A stretch of DNA of 64,000 bases from an uncultured Collinsella sp. (GTDB lineage: Bacteria > Actinomycetota > Coriobacteriia > Coriobacteriales > Coriobacteriaceae). The notes beneath the pieces were generated by a model that worked only from the letters and a program-made list of their open reading frames with translations, ran no database searches and was not told the DNA's origin. The stretch lies in contig CAKULD010000003.1 in NCBI GenBank assembly GCA_934667065.1, positions 62,001 to 126,000 of the forward strand, read 5' to 3'. Shown piece after piece: positions 35,701 through 42,507 of the stretch. The first letter of the stretch is position 1, and each line of letters begins with the position of its first letter. The translations under genes were made by a program, and so were the position numbers.

Positions 35701-37661
35701 TGGGGGATGCCATGACGGGCTATTTGACGTGGACTTACAACGAGGCAATGGGTGATATGAGCGAACGCTACGGCTTGGATACGCTGCTCGAGTCCGGCGG
35801 CGCGCTCAAGCCTGTTACCAAGTCGATTGTGTTTACCACGAGCGATGAGACCGCGGCAGATGGCACCCTGCCTTCGGGTACGCAGCTGACGCTTGTGGAT
35901 ACACGACACAAGAATAAGCAATATACGTACACGGTTAAGGATGAAGATACAGCTGGAACAAGGACCACAATCCCCCTGGCTAAATTCACTGATGGCAGCA
36001 GTTCTTATCAGGACCAATGGCTGAGCGAGCTTATGGGCGTTACCGCCACGCAGAACAACAATGGCGGATGGGTCAAAATGAATAGTCCGTCAGATGAAGA
36101 CATTGCGAATAAGGCTGCGGCCAAGATCGACGGTGACTACTACCGTCTTGCTGCTAAAGAAAATGAAGAAGCTGCGAGCGGTGACCGCTTCGACTTGTCT
36201 CTGCGTGACAAGAGCGGCGCATCAAAGGAGGCTACCGTTTCGGAAGATTTCTTCTTAGTGGTGCGCGTTCCCAAGGGGTCTTCGAAAAATGTAAACGGAT
36301 GCACGAAGACCTCTATCGTAGTGCCGACGGATATCAATGCCCACGTTAACCACGTGCGCCGATTTGATAAGACGCTGGAAGACAAACACTCGAACAATGA
36401 GAGTACGTATAGCGTCGCATCGAGCTATACACAGAGCCTTACCGACAACAAAAAGCAGGTTGCTGACTCTGACGATATCGTTCTGATGCAGCGCAACGGT
36501 ACCGATACGGAATACAAGAACCTGTCGATCGATGTGACGGATACGATTTCGTTGGGCGAGAACAAGTACGGTGGTAACGATGCCCTGTACTTCCAGCTCA
36601 ATTCGTCGCTTGCAAAGTTTGAGAATGGTGCGAGCGCTGGTGCTGTCGGCTATCCCGAGGGCGCCAGGATTAAGAATCTAAAGTTCTATGCGATGGTGGG
36701 AGATGTCTACTACACCCTAAGCGATTCGGACTGGTCGTCGGCTGAATCCGCGGAGCCTGTTGTTAGCAAAACGGAATTCAAGGCCGGGGGAGGGGACCTT
36801 TCTCTCGTGCTCTCCAGTGGCGATGCCGTTGACGGGGGCAATGCCATTGATCTCCAAGGCATTCGTAAAATTGCCCAAGAGAGTGGCAAGACATTCTCCA
36901 TCAGGGTAACGGCCGATGTAGAGATGAACGAGTCTCAATGCCAAGCGGCCATCGTGGTGTCGTCTGAAGCGGATAGGGGACAGACTTCATACACGAAGCC
37001 GACGTACCGCTCGTTCCTCTCCACGCACGCGGAGTCCCTCAGCACAAGTAGTACCACGGACGACAACGATGGAGGCGTGCGCTACTATCGCCAAAGCGGT
37101 TCGTCGACCATTGCGCTGATCGCTACGCAGAAGAAGCAGCTTGGCATCAACGTCAACGACCTTACTTCCGCTGATGGTACCATCGCGCTGGTGGGCACGT
37201 ATGATATGTCCGAGTTTGGCGGCGCTGATGCCATGATTGCCTCGGCAAAGACACTTACATACACCCTGACACTTCAGCAGCGCCAGGGTGATGGCACGTA
37301 TGCCGATGTCAGCGACATTGATAGGTACATATCGGTCAAATCCGACCATTTGGGCAAGGGAAGCGTGAGCGAGGATCACAGGTCGATTGTCTTCACCGAC
37401 GGTGGGGGAACGGGGAGTTTCGCCACGCGCGAGGGCATGAGCACTTTCAAGCATCGTTTCGAGGTCAAAGTTAACACCTCTGTTGAGAAACCTGATTCCC
37501 AGCAGTTCTACGCGAACTATCGCCTAGTACTTACAGCGAACCTGAAGGGTGACGGCATTGACGACAAGCCGAAAAACGCTGAGTCAATCCCCGATTATCC
37601 CAACTCAGACTATGTGACTTATACGCTTACGAAGATAAAGAAAGACGGCATCGATCACTAA
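26784..37661 (+). CDS. Giant secreted GLUG-repeat surface protein
   Basis: A 3,625-residue protein. A signal peptide (MKSAKRFITACLTATMIFQA, cleavage probably after A-L-A-P or A-Q) is followed by a disordered acidic Gly/Ala/Asp/Glu linker at about residues 70-158. Between about 396 and 2605 are at least 15 GLUG-type units, recognisable as G-G-(L/I/F)-(I/V/A)-G: GGLIGYAGES, IGGVVGYQDGD, VGGIVGSVNSN, FGGIVGCIMGG, VGGIAGRINS, SGGIVGSIGED and others. These probably form a parallel beta-helix. The last 1,000 residues look like Ig-type or beta-sandwich domains. No LPXTG, transmembrane tail, GW, SLH or WxL motif is seen, so attachment may depend on the three anchored proteins upstream. ATG at 26784 follows GAGG. 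G+C is lower than average for the window. Adhesin or matrix scaffold is the likely role. Confidence 0.88.
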   Translation: MKSAKRFITACLTATMIFQALAPSTEILAQEVDAAGDAAVQAAFAFDGAVKGAKSRVAQLSADATNAVVADDGSTGSGVAGDAGTGSTGPGDTAPGEAEQPSDGEPGDAPSGSEDGSASGDGQVVEDAADGDDSQDAAADEQADESADEGKAAAGYAFTNVNNLKTAIETGTGERGYGSVTVEGEKAVKIAVSDPAALVLVSNADPAIYQNAEIVPDGTFSGGGLDLTSKTGDYEFLGLGSEGVPFAGKLNLDSAKITVARTLFNGLSLSNGNGAIAVIWKGASADPIVAKKVVGNGQTLAATVIIADSGAPDPQDTDAGVTGALLGNVTDGLSVEASYTFSGTRKGINIASTDDNAGLLVNTLESGKLTIKRLSGISNAKGTPAVMTSTANGAAGGLIGYAGESAEVEVASALDVSNFTVKATGNEGAAGGFIGKATKLTLTFADEGSVRPAEKVGDADTTYAGGAIGDVSFAADFVLTPGQIGFGDDAATAVELIAKRRAGGLFGRLDITNGDVTIRGGSYKSKLVGGGDNANDRGSYGGIAGNVCSGDVSSIHALKIEKQDDAAVQIEIERADSGKLYYIGGVVGYQDGDESIQRTAIVLDGAEVAISGAAYPYYGDGKLGGAVGVVDKNQLLDVRDFKLSSASEIGRQNGGSAGVVGSACRGIIKFSGTTNLSDALFADSNLSAQLVYQNYNALIFATGSGSDGGWTFRRPSAEVPIDDIYSYGEVIRLGSSKGLSKDLIKVDETTYKLDLGTPLAKTNDEYALQSADDFAKLAITWQTFGYFSMVDGIGGGSVSALASSTINVSGTIDLAGTGLTGLTKDREDPGNDEGMADGGGEREDAHYFSGTLKGSGAIDLAVGEPYGKRGNTAIESNDATAGNGKIYRHQRLGLFNAVNGNARISGVTIGGSMRFENKAAIDAGSLAAQIKGSAAIGDATFKTAIAYGGVNAGNVLNVGGIVGSVNSNGTVALGAGAKSQANITSGDSKADCRVGEAFGMVGDCEATINVVGLTVGGSIGAGSNTKANNLIGGLIGYINQGSQKKNVVITGLAYKGFSMTVGKNGDKKNGSGGLLGYSWGNSIVTIKSNEAAYALTTAETGITAENNAEFGGLVYAASGHWVIGQKAIDLEGATFSAAKGESGKSYSGEGSLRFGLLICRAAKVEKADYGYGADTYTGLYLENTSYWGDAYKVNEGAGAIDTSATVFDEWVADARGQTRTVTDNGWNAVVSLHTMDEKLHMSAGEAINSYQNRTSYGNTHPTNEYARYYYNLDRAWASVKDQPRITDDKNDDAHWMETPEDVLLWNVRLYAPSGIAKYITDGKDPKLYMGTARIGNAGSSKDAKADIDFTGYSYYPTNTTTNQKVLINNATITFCYSDIKAKESGAKNKSNDAKSQHVNMHTGLIRTLAYAGGNNLKVTNVSMGGTIGKLVNDGGDSTSGALVCRVAGSGSNPTNSQISNITIDGLELNGLVIDDVDNKDKKDYAPLLINKMTTAVNLTVKNLSIADDAYKKDGKYQHAATSLFGKLGSSSGTMVTASFSDNVCVPGKADDSIFTKATFLDSFEYAKGGTGSATYIFYRDVAGKNKPTYGKEIDALGGEYEGVQLWYYDDALHGFKDGYVTDGTVMASETGGNFSSYLPYVATPYKENGTTHEIKVNQRVASLETGCGTYSDPYTLSSAREVYAVSNYINNGNNAADGWRVSITQDQNASCGRRSGGDKSCEAVYVYNQTSGKWVKDGDSTTELENDTMHRYLQSAYYSIEPKDEDSNAISTLNLDGKYFKGFGNITNPFRGVIVGNLSEAKSGNSGGAEIKINNGTGDQLRGLISYSYGSVVKDLVVTYSGSPIVVESADKNPSNATPGTFFGGIVGCIMGGDNIFDNVQVKGEGNFAVSGGGKKPYLVPIGGYVGAICGGGVIFRGMNNGADSWRSGTKDTGRLYDNPYVGRVIDGYAFSEGCQVDNGDQNYKINVLINAGSSCVTTEGAVGKYCGQSTEAINTTVDNAQGLLVLSAIISSGAGGGSAYTQQAENNYGSSCGSQAYKGRTSAPSGTYRFGNDGYGKVRNATYKYVGKVDASTEAANDRSISLEDDLKAPGRQTSVEKNPLDAWEEGESVNSPYLVKAYATDWQTGYVCAAKATGMYLQFKENVEYDMRDYGTGFTGLSGRYYSNACASKYGADRDRIVPLIACIDGNGAKLILASNVQQYSDDDYALQSWGGLFSAVTFTSTNVKTSVQSNEGCIVKNLQFGDENKRSSVSLQCVKGDEGSSQADISNLGVGMLAGVTANCDSLDVSGKFSNVSIVNCAVESPSMAGGLLGNSGWASRSTDASNKSTMVNFDTNKTFSSPVRLLNCSYRGLSVKGATRVGGFVGAVGGGSYSDWSKSPVEIWVTDPGVTMGSNSTIEATAGGCTIGGAVGLAWSPVNVNMVQGDSDLNAYQTAKLNNVTIKNEKAAGAGNHTGTGGIVGNPKAGMDISKVEITCSDDVSGNSSVYLGALNPENCTNVKHVGGIAGRINSSASYKVADVTVKNVAVSANECASGIVGSLDGGAQITCSGVAVEACQINGQWSGGIVGSIGEDDGGTGIGNRSSVTVTNSIIRQNNFANQNTGGIAGDGRGVFRLSNILLDRNGYLQAATKGQGILIGMVGDNYANRNGQFKGVHASGIDVIPATETGTSSNAILPDLIRTKNDTIAKEVNKRSYIAFADYGDVSTDADASGHYSGDGSDLYNDDAADAAVESASPYVTTNPVSGELKVKATSDSTEKSLFGDGVSISTAETIQSEAGKSVNGRYTYTNTGGIDKDGNYQISKAYDAKSKSKFSELNQDATGKIFNVLVIPGNDTETVKNYLNLVTNGGFSDAVRLNPSEKGDSSFVTAKTERFTLGDDGSFVRSDEPASLQVVKNGTDGMSFRASTEWDNNQNRFTLLTATFNDGAGHTYKVQVPIVVKRMLEIDFSATYTYGTNYESDAYGKLQDHVLTGMGDAMTGYLTWTYNEAMGDMSERYGLDTLLESGGALKPVTKSIVFTTSDETAADGTLPSGTQLTLVDTRHKNKQYTYTVKDEDTAGTRTTIPLAKFTDGSSSYQDQWLSELMGVTATQNNNGGWVKMNSPSDEDIANKAAAKIDGDYYRLAAKENEEAASGDRFDLSLRDKSGASKEATVSEDFFLVVRVPKGSSKNVNGCTKTSIVVPTDINAHVNHVRRFDKTLEDKHSNNESTYSVASSYTQSLTDNKKQVADSDDIVLMQRNGTDTEYKNLSIDVTDTISLGENKYGGNDALYFQLNSSLAKFENGASAGAVGYPEGARIKNLKFYAMVGDVYYTLSDSDWSSAESAEPVVSKTEFKAGGGDLSLVLSSGDAVDGGNAIDLQGIRKIAQESGKTFSIRVTADVEMNESQCQAAIVVSSEADRGQTSYTKPTYRSFLSTHAESLSTSSTTDDNDGGVRYYRQSGSSTIALIATQKKQLGINVNDLTSADGTIALVGTYDMSEFGGADAMIASAKTLTYTLTLQQRQGDGTYADVSDIDRYISVKSDHLGKGSVSEDHRSIVFTDGGGTGSFATREGMSTFKHRFEVKVNTSVEKPDSQQFYANYRLVLTANLKGDGIDDKPKNAESIPDYPNSDYVTYTLTKIKKDGIDH

Positions 37662-37683
37662 TTCCAGGACTAACTAGTCATGT

Positions 37684-37719
37684 AAGGGGCGGCAACCATG
37701 CGGTTGCCGCCCCTTTTCT
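37684..37719 (+). terminator. Terminator of the surface locus
   Basis: AAGGGGCGGCAACC / GGTTGCCGCCCCTT with an ATGC loop, then TTTC. Confidence 0.93.
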
Positions 37720-37749
37720 TGCTTGCGCGCGTCCGCCTGAAGACCCCGC

Positions 37750-37953
37750 TGGACAGTTAGTTCAGATACGTATAAATCCAAGCCGCGCCAGACGCCCCTG
37801 GCGGACGTTTTGGAGCAAAAAGCAGCCTAAAACCAAGGTTCTGCTAGCCGAAAGAGCTCAACTTGCGTGCAATATGCCGTCAACGGGGCCTCTTAGGAAC
37901 CCAAAAGGCAGTTTTCCCGGCGCCGAAAAATACGTATCTGAACTAACTGTCCA
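37750..37953. mobile_element. 204-bp element with the same 24-bp terminal inverted repeats
   Basis: Ends 37750-37773 and 37930-37953 are identical to those of the element at 1372-1574. The interior of 156 bp is only faintly similar and has no gene. It lies between the surface-locus terminator and another inverted repeat. The gap 37662-38337 contains only these repeats and the terminator. Confidence 0.75.
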
Positions 37954-37990
37954 CCTGCTGCTGGAGAAGGGCCTTCCAGCTTCCCACCAG

Positions 37991-38059
37991 CTTCCCAACT
38001 TTCCACTTAACTTAACACCTAAGGTGGAAAGCTGGTAAGTTAGGTGGAAAGTTGGGAAG
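37991..38059. repeat. 24-bp inverted repeat with reiterated GTGGAAAG(C/T)TGG
   Basis: Arms 37991-38014 and 38036-38059 pair with one mismatch (CTTCCCAACTTTCCAC core). Related pieces (CCAGCTTCCCACCAG before; AAGTGGAAAGCTG after) extend the pattern to about 37967-38085. Confidence 0.7.
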
Positions 38060-38337
38060 TAAGTGGAAAGCTGACGTGTTAGCTGGAAGCCATGAGGGGT
38101 TAATAATTACACTCCCCACACATGGCAACAAAAATGCCACCAATTAAGTTGGTAATTCGTTATCACCTAGCTGCGAGCTAACTACCAGCGTAAATAAAAG
38201 CTAAAGAAATCCCACATGAGCGCTTTAAATGCCCAGATGCACATGTTGCGATTTTCAATTAACTGCATGGAGCTGACAGTAAAATGCTACTATCTAACTT
38301 GCACGTATGAAAGCAGATTAACGGTTGAGGCTAAGAA

Positions 38338-38742
38338 GTGGCAGGTATGTCAGAAGCAACAAGGACTCGCACGCATGCGCCCGAGGTTAGGCAGCGCGCC
38401 GTCGAGATCCTCCAAGAGGGGGTCGGCCATCGCGCCCTCGCCGCGGAGCTTGGCATTCCCCAGGCCACGGCTCGCCAGTGGGCCCGCGCATATGCCGTGG
38501 GCGGTGCCGACGCCGTGCTCAACGCGGGCTCTCATCACCGCACGTATTCATATGAAGTCAAGCTCGCCGTGGTTAAGGACCGCCTGGAAAATGGCCTAAC
38601 AGTCCGCGAAGCCATGGTCAAGCACAAGATTCCCAGCGAGTCTTCGGTCAAGGCCTGGTGCCGCCAGTATCGCGACGGCGGCGCGGACGCGCTGGTCGAT
38701 AAGCCGCGCGGTCGCAAACCGCGCATTAAGCAGGCGGAATAG
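38338..38742 (+). CDS. IS3 OrfA-like double-HTH protein, orphan
   Basis: A 134-residue protein with two helix-turn-helix units: VGHRALAAELGIPQATARQWARAY (split) near residues 28-52, and a second in LTVREAMVKHKIPSESSVKAWCRQY near 87-110, then a basic tail K-P-R-G-R-K-P-R. This is the arrangement of IS3/IS150 OrfA proteins. No OrfB integrase follows and no matching ends are seen, so it is either the remnant of an insertion sequence or a domesticated DNA-binding protein. GTG at 38338 has TTGAGG seven bases upstream; ATG 38347 is an alternative. Confidence 0.75.
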   Translation: MAGMSEATRTRTHAPEVRQRAVEILQEGVGHRALAAELGIPQATARQWARAYAVGGADAVLNAGSHHRTYSYEVKLAVVKDRLENGLTVREAMVKHKIPSESSVKAWCRQYRDGGADALVDKPRGRKPRIKQAE

Positions 38743-38754
38743 CGAGCGAGATGG

Positions 38755-38777
38755 TGCGCCCACAGGGGCGCATTTTT
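38755..38777 (+). terminator. Terminator after the orphan HTH gene
   Basis: TGCGCCC / GGGCGCA with a short loop, then TTTTT. It separates this gene from the Ech operon. The 250 bases from here to 39027 show no other gene. Confidence 0.85.
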
Positions 38778-39027
38778 CTTGCCGGTGCGACGTCTCGGTT
38801 TGCCCATGAGTCCCTCGGAGCATCCTCCAACATGGCCAATAATCCGCACGCAACGGCAAGCGGCTTTCCGCCGCGATAAGTCCGGCCCGCCTTTTACTCC
38901 CATCCGGACAGACCCCTTACCCTGCACGTCCAAAACTCCCCAGTTGACCGAAAACCCACCACCGCACCTCCCAATTTGCGCTATAACGTGATGTTGATTA
39001 AGCGTTTTTGCATGGGGGAGTGATGGT

Positions 39028-41910
39028 ATGACGCTACTGTATTTCCTTACCCTGTTTCCGCTGGTACCGGCGCTGGGCATGCTGCTCGCGCGCGGTGACC
39101 GCGCCCGCGATGCGGTAGGGCTTGTAGGCTCCGGCATTATTATGGCGGTGACAGTTGTAGTCGCCGTCATGTTTTTTGGCACGGGTCCTCAGAGCTTTGA
39201 GGTCGCCCCCGGCACCTCGCATGTGCTCTCGATCATCAGCTCCGTCATCGACGTAATTCTGTGCGCCGTCATCCTGTACAACGCGTTCAAATATAGGAAC
39301 GCGCTTACCGGTGTGCTCGGCGTGGTGCAGCTGGTGGGCTCGCTCGCCTTTGCAGCTATGACGCTGCCCGCGACCGAAGCCGTCACGGCAACGCCGCTCT
39401 ACCTGGATTACATGAGTGTGATCATGGTGCTTGCCGTCGGCATTGTCGGCAGCCTGATCTGCGTGTATGCCCTGGGCTACATGAAGGACTTCCAAGCCCA
39501 CGACGAGCGCGAGGCCGCGCTGCGCGGACAGACCGCGCCCGACCGTCGCCCGCAGTTCCTGGCGCTCATGTTCCTGTTCCTCTCAGCGATGTTCGTCATC
39601 GTGACGAGCGACAACCTGGAGTGGCTGTTCTGCGGCTGGGAAATCACCACCGTGTGCTCGTTCCTCATGATTGGCTACACGCGCACGCCCGAGGCCATCA
39701 AAAACGCCTTTACCCAGATCATCCTCAACATGCTGGGCGGCATCGCGTTTTTGGCGGGGCTTATGTTCCTGCACTTCAACGGCATGCCGCTGACCATCTC
39801 GGGCATGATTGAGCTTTCCGGCGCCGGCACCGCGCAGTCCGCGCTGCTGGTGATGCCGGTCGTCCTGCTGTCGCTCGCCGCCCTTACCAAGGCCGCGCAG
39901 ATGCCGTTCCACACTTGGCTGCTCGGCGCCATGGTCGCCCCCACGCCCACGAGCGCCCTGCTGCATTCGTCCACCATGGTCAAGGCCGGCGTGTTCCTGA
40001 TGGTCAAGCTCAGCCCACTCTACGCCACCTATCCCGTGACGGGCTTTATGGTCACCAGTGTGGGCGCCATCACGTTTTTGCTGGCCGCCCTTATGGCCAT
40101 CTCGCAGAGCAACGCCAAACGCGTGCTTGCGTACTCCACCATCTCCAACCTGGGCCTCATCAGCGCCTGTCTGGGCGTCGGCGCGCCCGAGGCCGTGTGG
40201 GCCGCCATCTTCCTGATTCTGTTCCACACGGTTGCCAAGTCGCTGCTGTTCCTGTGCGTGGGCACTGCCGAGCATCATATCGGCAGCCGCAACATCGAGG
40301 ACATGGACGGCATGTTCAGCCGCATGCCGCACCTGACGCGTCTGATGATGCTGGGCATTATGGGCATGTTCGTGGCGCCGTTTGGCATGCTCGTGTCCAA
40401 GTGGGGCGCCCTGGTGGCGTTTGCGCAGACCGGCAACGTGCTCATGATCATGGTGCTGGCCTTTGGCTCGGCCGCGACGTTCTTCTTCTGGGGCAAGTGG
40501 CTTGCCAAGCTTTCGGGCGTCGACCCCACGGCTCAAAACGTCGAGGTCAATGTCCATAAGACCGAATGGATGGCCCTCAACACCATCGCTGCGCTGCTGA
40601 TTCTGTGCTGCGTGGCGTTTCCGGTTATCTCGAGCGGTCTGGTGTCGCCTTACCTGGCCATGGTGTTTGGCCGCGTGCCGCACGTTATTGGCAAGGACTC
40701 CATGTATCTGATGGTGGTTATCGTGGCATTTATCGCCGTGGTGCTGCTGACTTCATTCCGCGTGAGCAACAAACCGCACGTAAACGTATATCTTTCGGGT
40801 GTGGGAACCGACAATTACCGCCATTTCCGCGGCTCGATGGGACACGAGGTGAAGGCCGAAAAGCGCAATTGGTACTCGGAGGACGCCCTTGGCGAGAAGC
40901 GTATTGGCCCTGCGGGTAGCGTCGTGTGCTGCAGCATTATCTTGTTTGCGCTGCTGTGCTGCGCGTGGATTGGGCCCGAGAGACTTGCCATGAGCGCGCC
41001 CTCGGTGCTGCGCGGCAAGTATTTCGAAGGCTCGGGTGTCGTGGGCATCTTTATAGGCACCGTGGCGTTTGCCTTGATTGCGCCGTTTGTGGGCGGCCTG
41101 ATCGACGGCATCGATCGCAAACTGTCCGCTCGCATGCAGGGCCGCGTGGGCCCGCGTCTGCTGCAGCCGTTCTACGACGTTGCCAAGCTGCTGCGCAAGG
41201 CCCCTGCCAGCGTAAACACCATGGACGATACCTACATGGCGTGCGCGCTCATCTTTACCGTCGTGGGCGGCGGCATCTTTGTGTCGGGCTCCAACACGCT
41301 GCTGTGCGCTTTTATGGTTACGCTCGCCGCGATCTTTGTGGTGCTGGCGTCCGCCTCGACGCAAAGCCCGTTTGCGCAGGTCGGTGCCGACCGCGAGCTG
41401 CTGCAGGTCATGAGCTACGAGCCCGCCGTTCTGCTGATGAGCGTGGGCCTGTATCTCGCCACCGACAGCTTCGACTCCATCGCCGTGACCGGGCAGTCGG
41501 CCCCCATCATCGTGTACAGTGCGCCCATTTTCCTCGCGCTGTTTGCGGTGCTTACCATCAAGCTGCGAAAGTCGCCGTTCGATCTTTCGTACTCGCATCA
41601 CGCGCATCAGGAGATCGTCCAGGGCATCGCCACCGAGATGAGCGGCGGCACGCTGGCCAAGATGACCCTTATGCACTGGTGCGAGACCGTGCTGTTTTTG
41701 ATGTGGGTGGGCATGTTCTTTGTCTGGGACAACCCGGTGAGCTGGGTGGTCGCCCTGGTCGTGATGGCCGCGACGTATTTTGTCGAGGTGCTAATCGATA
41801 ACACCTTCGCCCGCAGCACCTGGCGCAGCTGCTTTAAGCTCGGATGGGGCGTGGCGCTGGTGTTTGGCCTGCTCAACCTTATGCCCATCCTCGTCGACGT
41901 GTTTATTTAG
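39028..41910 (+). CDS. echA-echB: Ech-type hydrogenase membrane subunit, EchA-EchB fusion
   Basis: A 960-residue membrane protein joining two normally separate subunits. Residues 1 to about 640 are NuoL/HyfB/EchA-like (ion-pumping antiporter fold), with LEWLFCGWEITTVCSF, the TKAAQMPFHTWL and APTPTSALLHSSTMVKAG motifs, and a C-terminal Y-L-S-G-V-G. From about residue 672 (VVGIFIGTVAFALIAPFVGG) the chain is NuoH/HycD/EchB-like: I-D-R-K-L-S-A-R-M-Q-G-R-V-G-P, QPFYDVAKLL, S-P-F-A-Q-V-G-A-D-R-E-L-L, R-K-S-P-F-D-L-S. The ATG at 39028 has GGGGGAG seven bases upstream. It is the first gene of a five-gene operon in Ech order (A, B, C, D, E, F). Energy conservation by H+ or Na+ transport is inferred from family. 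Confidence 0.92.
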   Translation: MTLLYFLTLFPLVPALGMLLARGDRARDAVGLVGSGIIMAVTVVVAVMFFGTGPQSFEVAPGTSHVLSIISSVIDVILCAVILYNAFKYRNALTGVLGVVQLVGSLAFAAMTLPATEAVTATPLYLDYMSVIMVLAVGIVGSLICVYALGYMKDFQAHDEREAALRGQTAPDRRPQFLALMFLFLSAMFVIVTSDNLEWLFCGWEITTVCSFLMIGYTRTPEAIKNAFTQIILNMLGGIAFLAGLMFLHFNGMPLTISGMIELSGAGTAQSALLVMPVVLLSLAALTKAAQMPFHTWLLGAMVAPTPTSALLHSSTMVKAGVFLMVKLSPLYATYPVTGFMVTSVGAITFLLAALMAISQSNAKRVLAYSTISNLGLISACLGVGAPEAVWAAIFLILFHTVAKSLLFLCVGTAEHHIGSRNIEDMDGMFSRMPHLTRLMMLGIMGMFVAPFGMLVSKWGALVAFAQTGNVLMIMVLAFGSAATFFFWGKWLAKLSGVDPTAQNVEVNVHKTEWMALNTIAALLILCCVAFPVISSGLVSPYLAMVFGRVPHVIGKDSMYLMVVIVAFIAVVLLTSFRVSNKPHVNVYLSGVGTDNYRHFRGSMGHEVKAEKRNWYSEDALGEKRIGPAGSVVCCSIILFALLCCAWIGPERLAMSAPSVLRGKYFEGSGVVGIFIGTVAFALIAPFVGGLIDGIDRKLSARMQGRVGPRLLQPFYDVAKLLRKAPASVNTMDDTYMACALIFTVVGGGIFVSGSNTLLCAFMVTLAAIFVVLASASTQSPFAQVGADRELLQVMSYEPAVLLMSVGLYLATDSFDSIAVTGQSAPIIVYSAPIFLALFAVLTIKLRKSPFDLSYSHHAHQEIVQGIATEMSGGTLAKMTLMHWCETVLFLMWVGMFFVWDNPVSWVVALVVMAATYFVEVLIDNTFARSTWRSCFKLGWGVALVFGLLNLMPILVDVFI

Positions 41911-41922
41911 GAGGCGGCATCC

Positions 41923-42507
41923 ATGGATCATAAAATGTCGCGCTCGCCGTGGGTTATTCATTACGACGGCTCGAGCTGCAACGGATGCGATATCGAGGTG
42001 CTGGCCTCGCTCACGCCGCTGTTCGATGCGGAGCGTTTTGGCGTAGTCAACACCGGCAACCCCAAGCATGCGGATATCTTTTTGGTGACAGGTTCGGTCA
42101 ACGCGCAGAACCTGCCCGTCGTGCGTCAGGTCTACAATCAGATGCTCGAGCCCAAGTGTGTGGTGGCGTGCGGCATTTGCGCGTGCTCGGGCGGCGTGTT
42201 CCGCGATGCCTACAACGTGATCGGCGGCGTGGACCGCGCGATTCCCGTGGACGTGTACGCACCCGGGTGCGCCATTCGCCCCGAGACCGTGATCGATGCC
42301 ATCGTGGAGGCATGCGGCATCCTGGATCAGAAGGAGGCCGTGATGCGTGCCGGCGGTGACCCGCTTACCGTGGGCGGCGCTGCAACCTGGGACGGTGGCG
42401 TTGAGCTGGGCGAGGACGGGTTTGTGGCAGCTGCGGGGGCCGGCGACACGCCCGCCACTGGCGACGCGCCTGCTGGGACGTCCGCCGCTGCAAAGGAGGC
42501 CGAGTAA
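41923..42507 (+). CDS. echC: Ech-type hydrogenase small subunit (NuoB-like)
   Basis: The 194-residue electron-transfer subunit carrying the proximal 4Fe-4S cluster (N2 equivalent). Cys ligands are visible in SSCNGCDIE (residues about 24-32), ACGICACSGG and YAPGCAIRP. The core ends near residue 145; a Gly/Ala/Asp-rich tail of about 50 residues (ending K-E-A-E) exceeds the usual EchC length. The start lies 12 bases after the upstream stop, with GGAGG at proper spacing. The stop overlaps the next ATG by one base (TAATG). Confidence 0.92.
   Translation: MDHKMSRSPWVIHYDGSSCNGCDIEVLASLTPLFDAERFGVVNTGNPKHADIFLVTGSVNAQNLPVVRQVYNQMLEPKCVVACGICACSGGVFRDAYNVIGGVDRAIPVDVYAPGCAIRPETVIDAIVEACGILDQKEAVMRAGGDPLTVGGAATWDGGVELGEDGFVAAAGAGDTPATGDAPAGTSAAAKEAE

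Noticed and set aside
26784..37661. LPXTG sorting signal in the giant protein
   Set aside because: No LPXTG-like motif, hydrophobic tail or basic end is present at the C-terminus.
38338..38742. Complete insertion sequence
   Set aside because: No OrfB integrase and no matching terminal inverted repeats around the gene.
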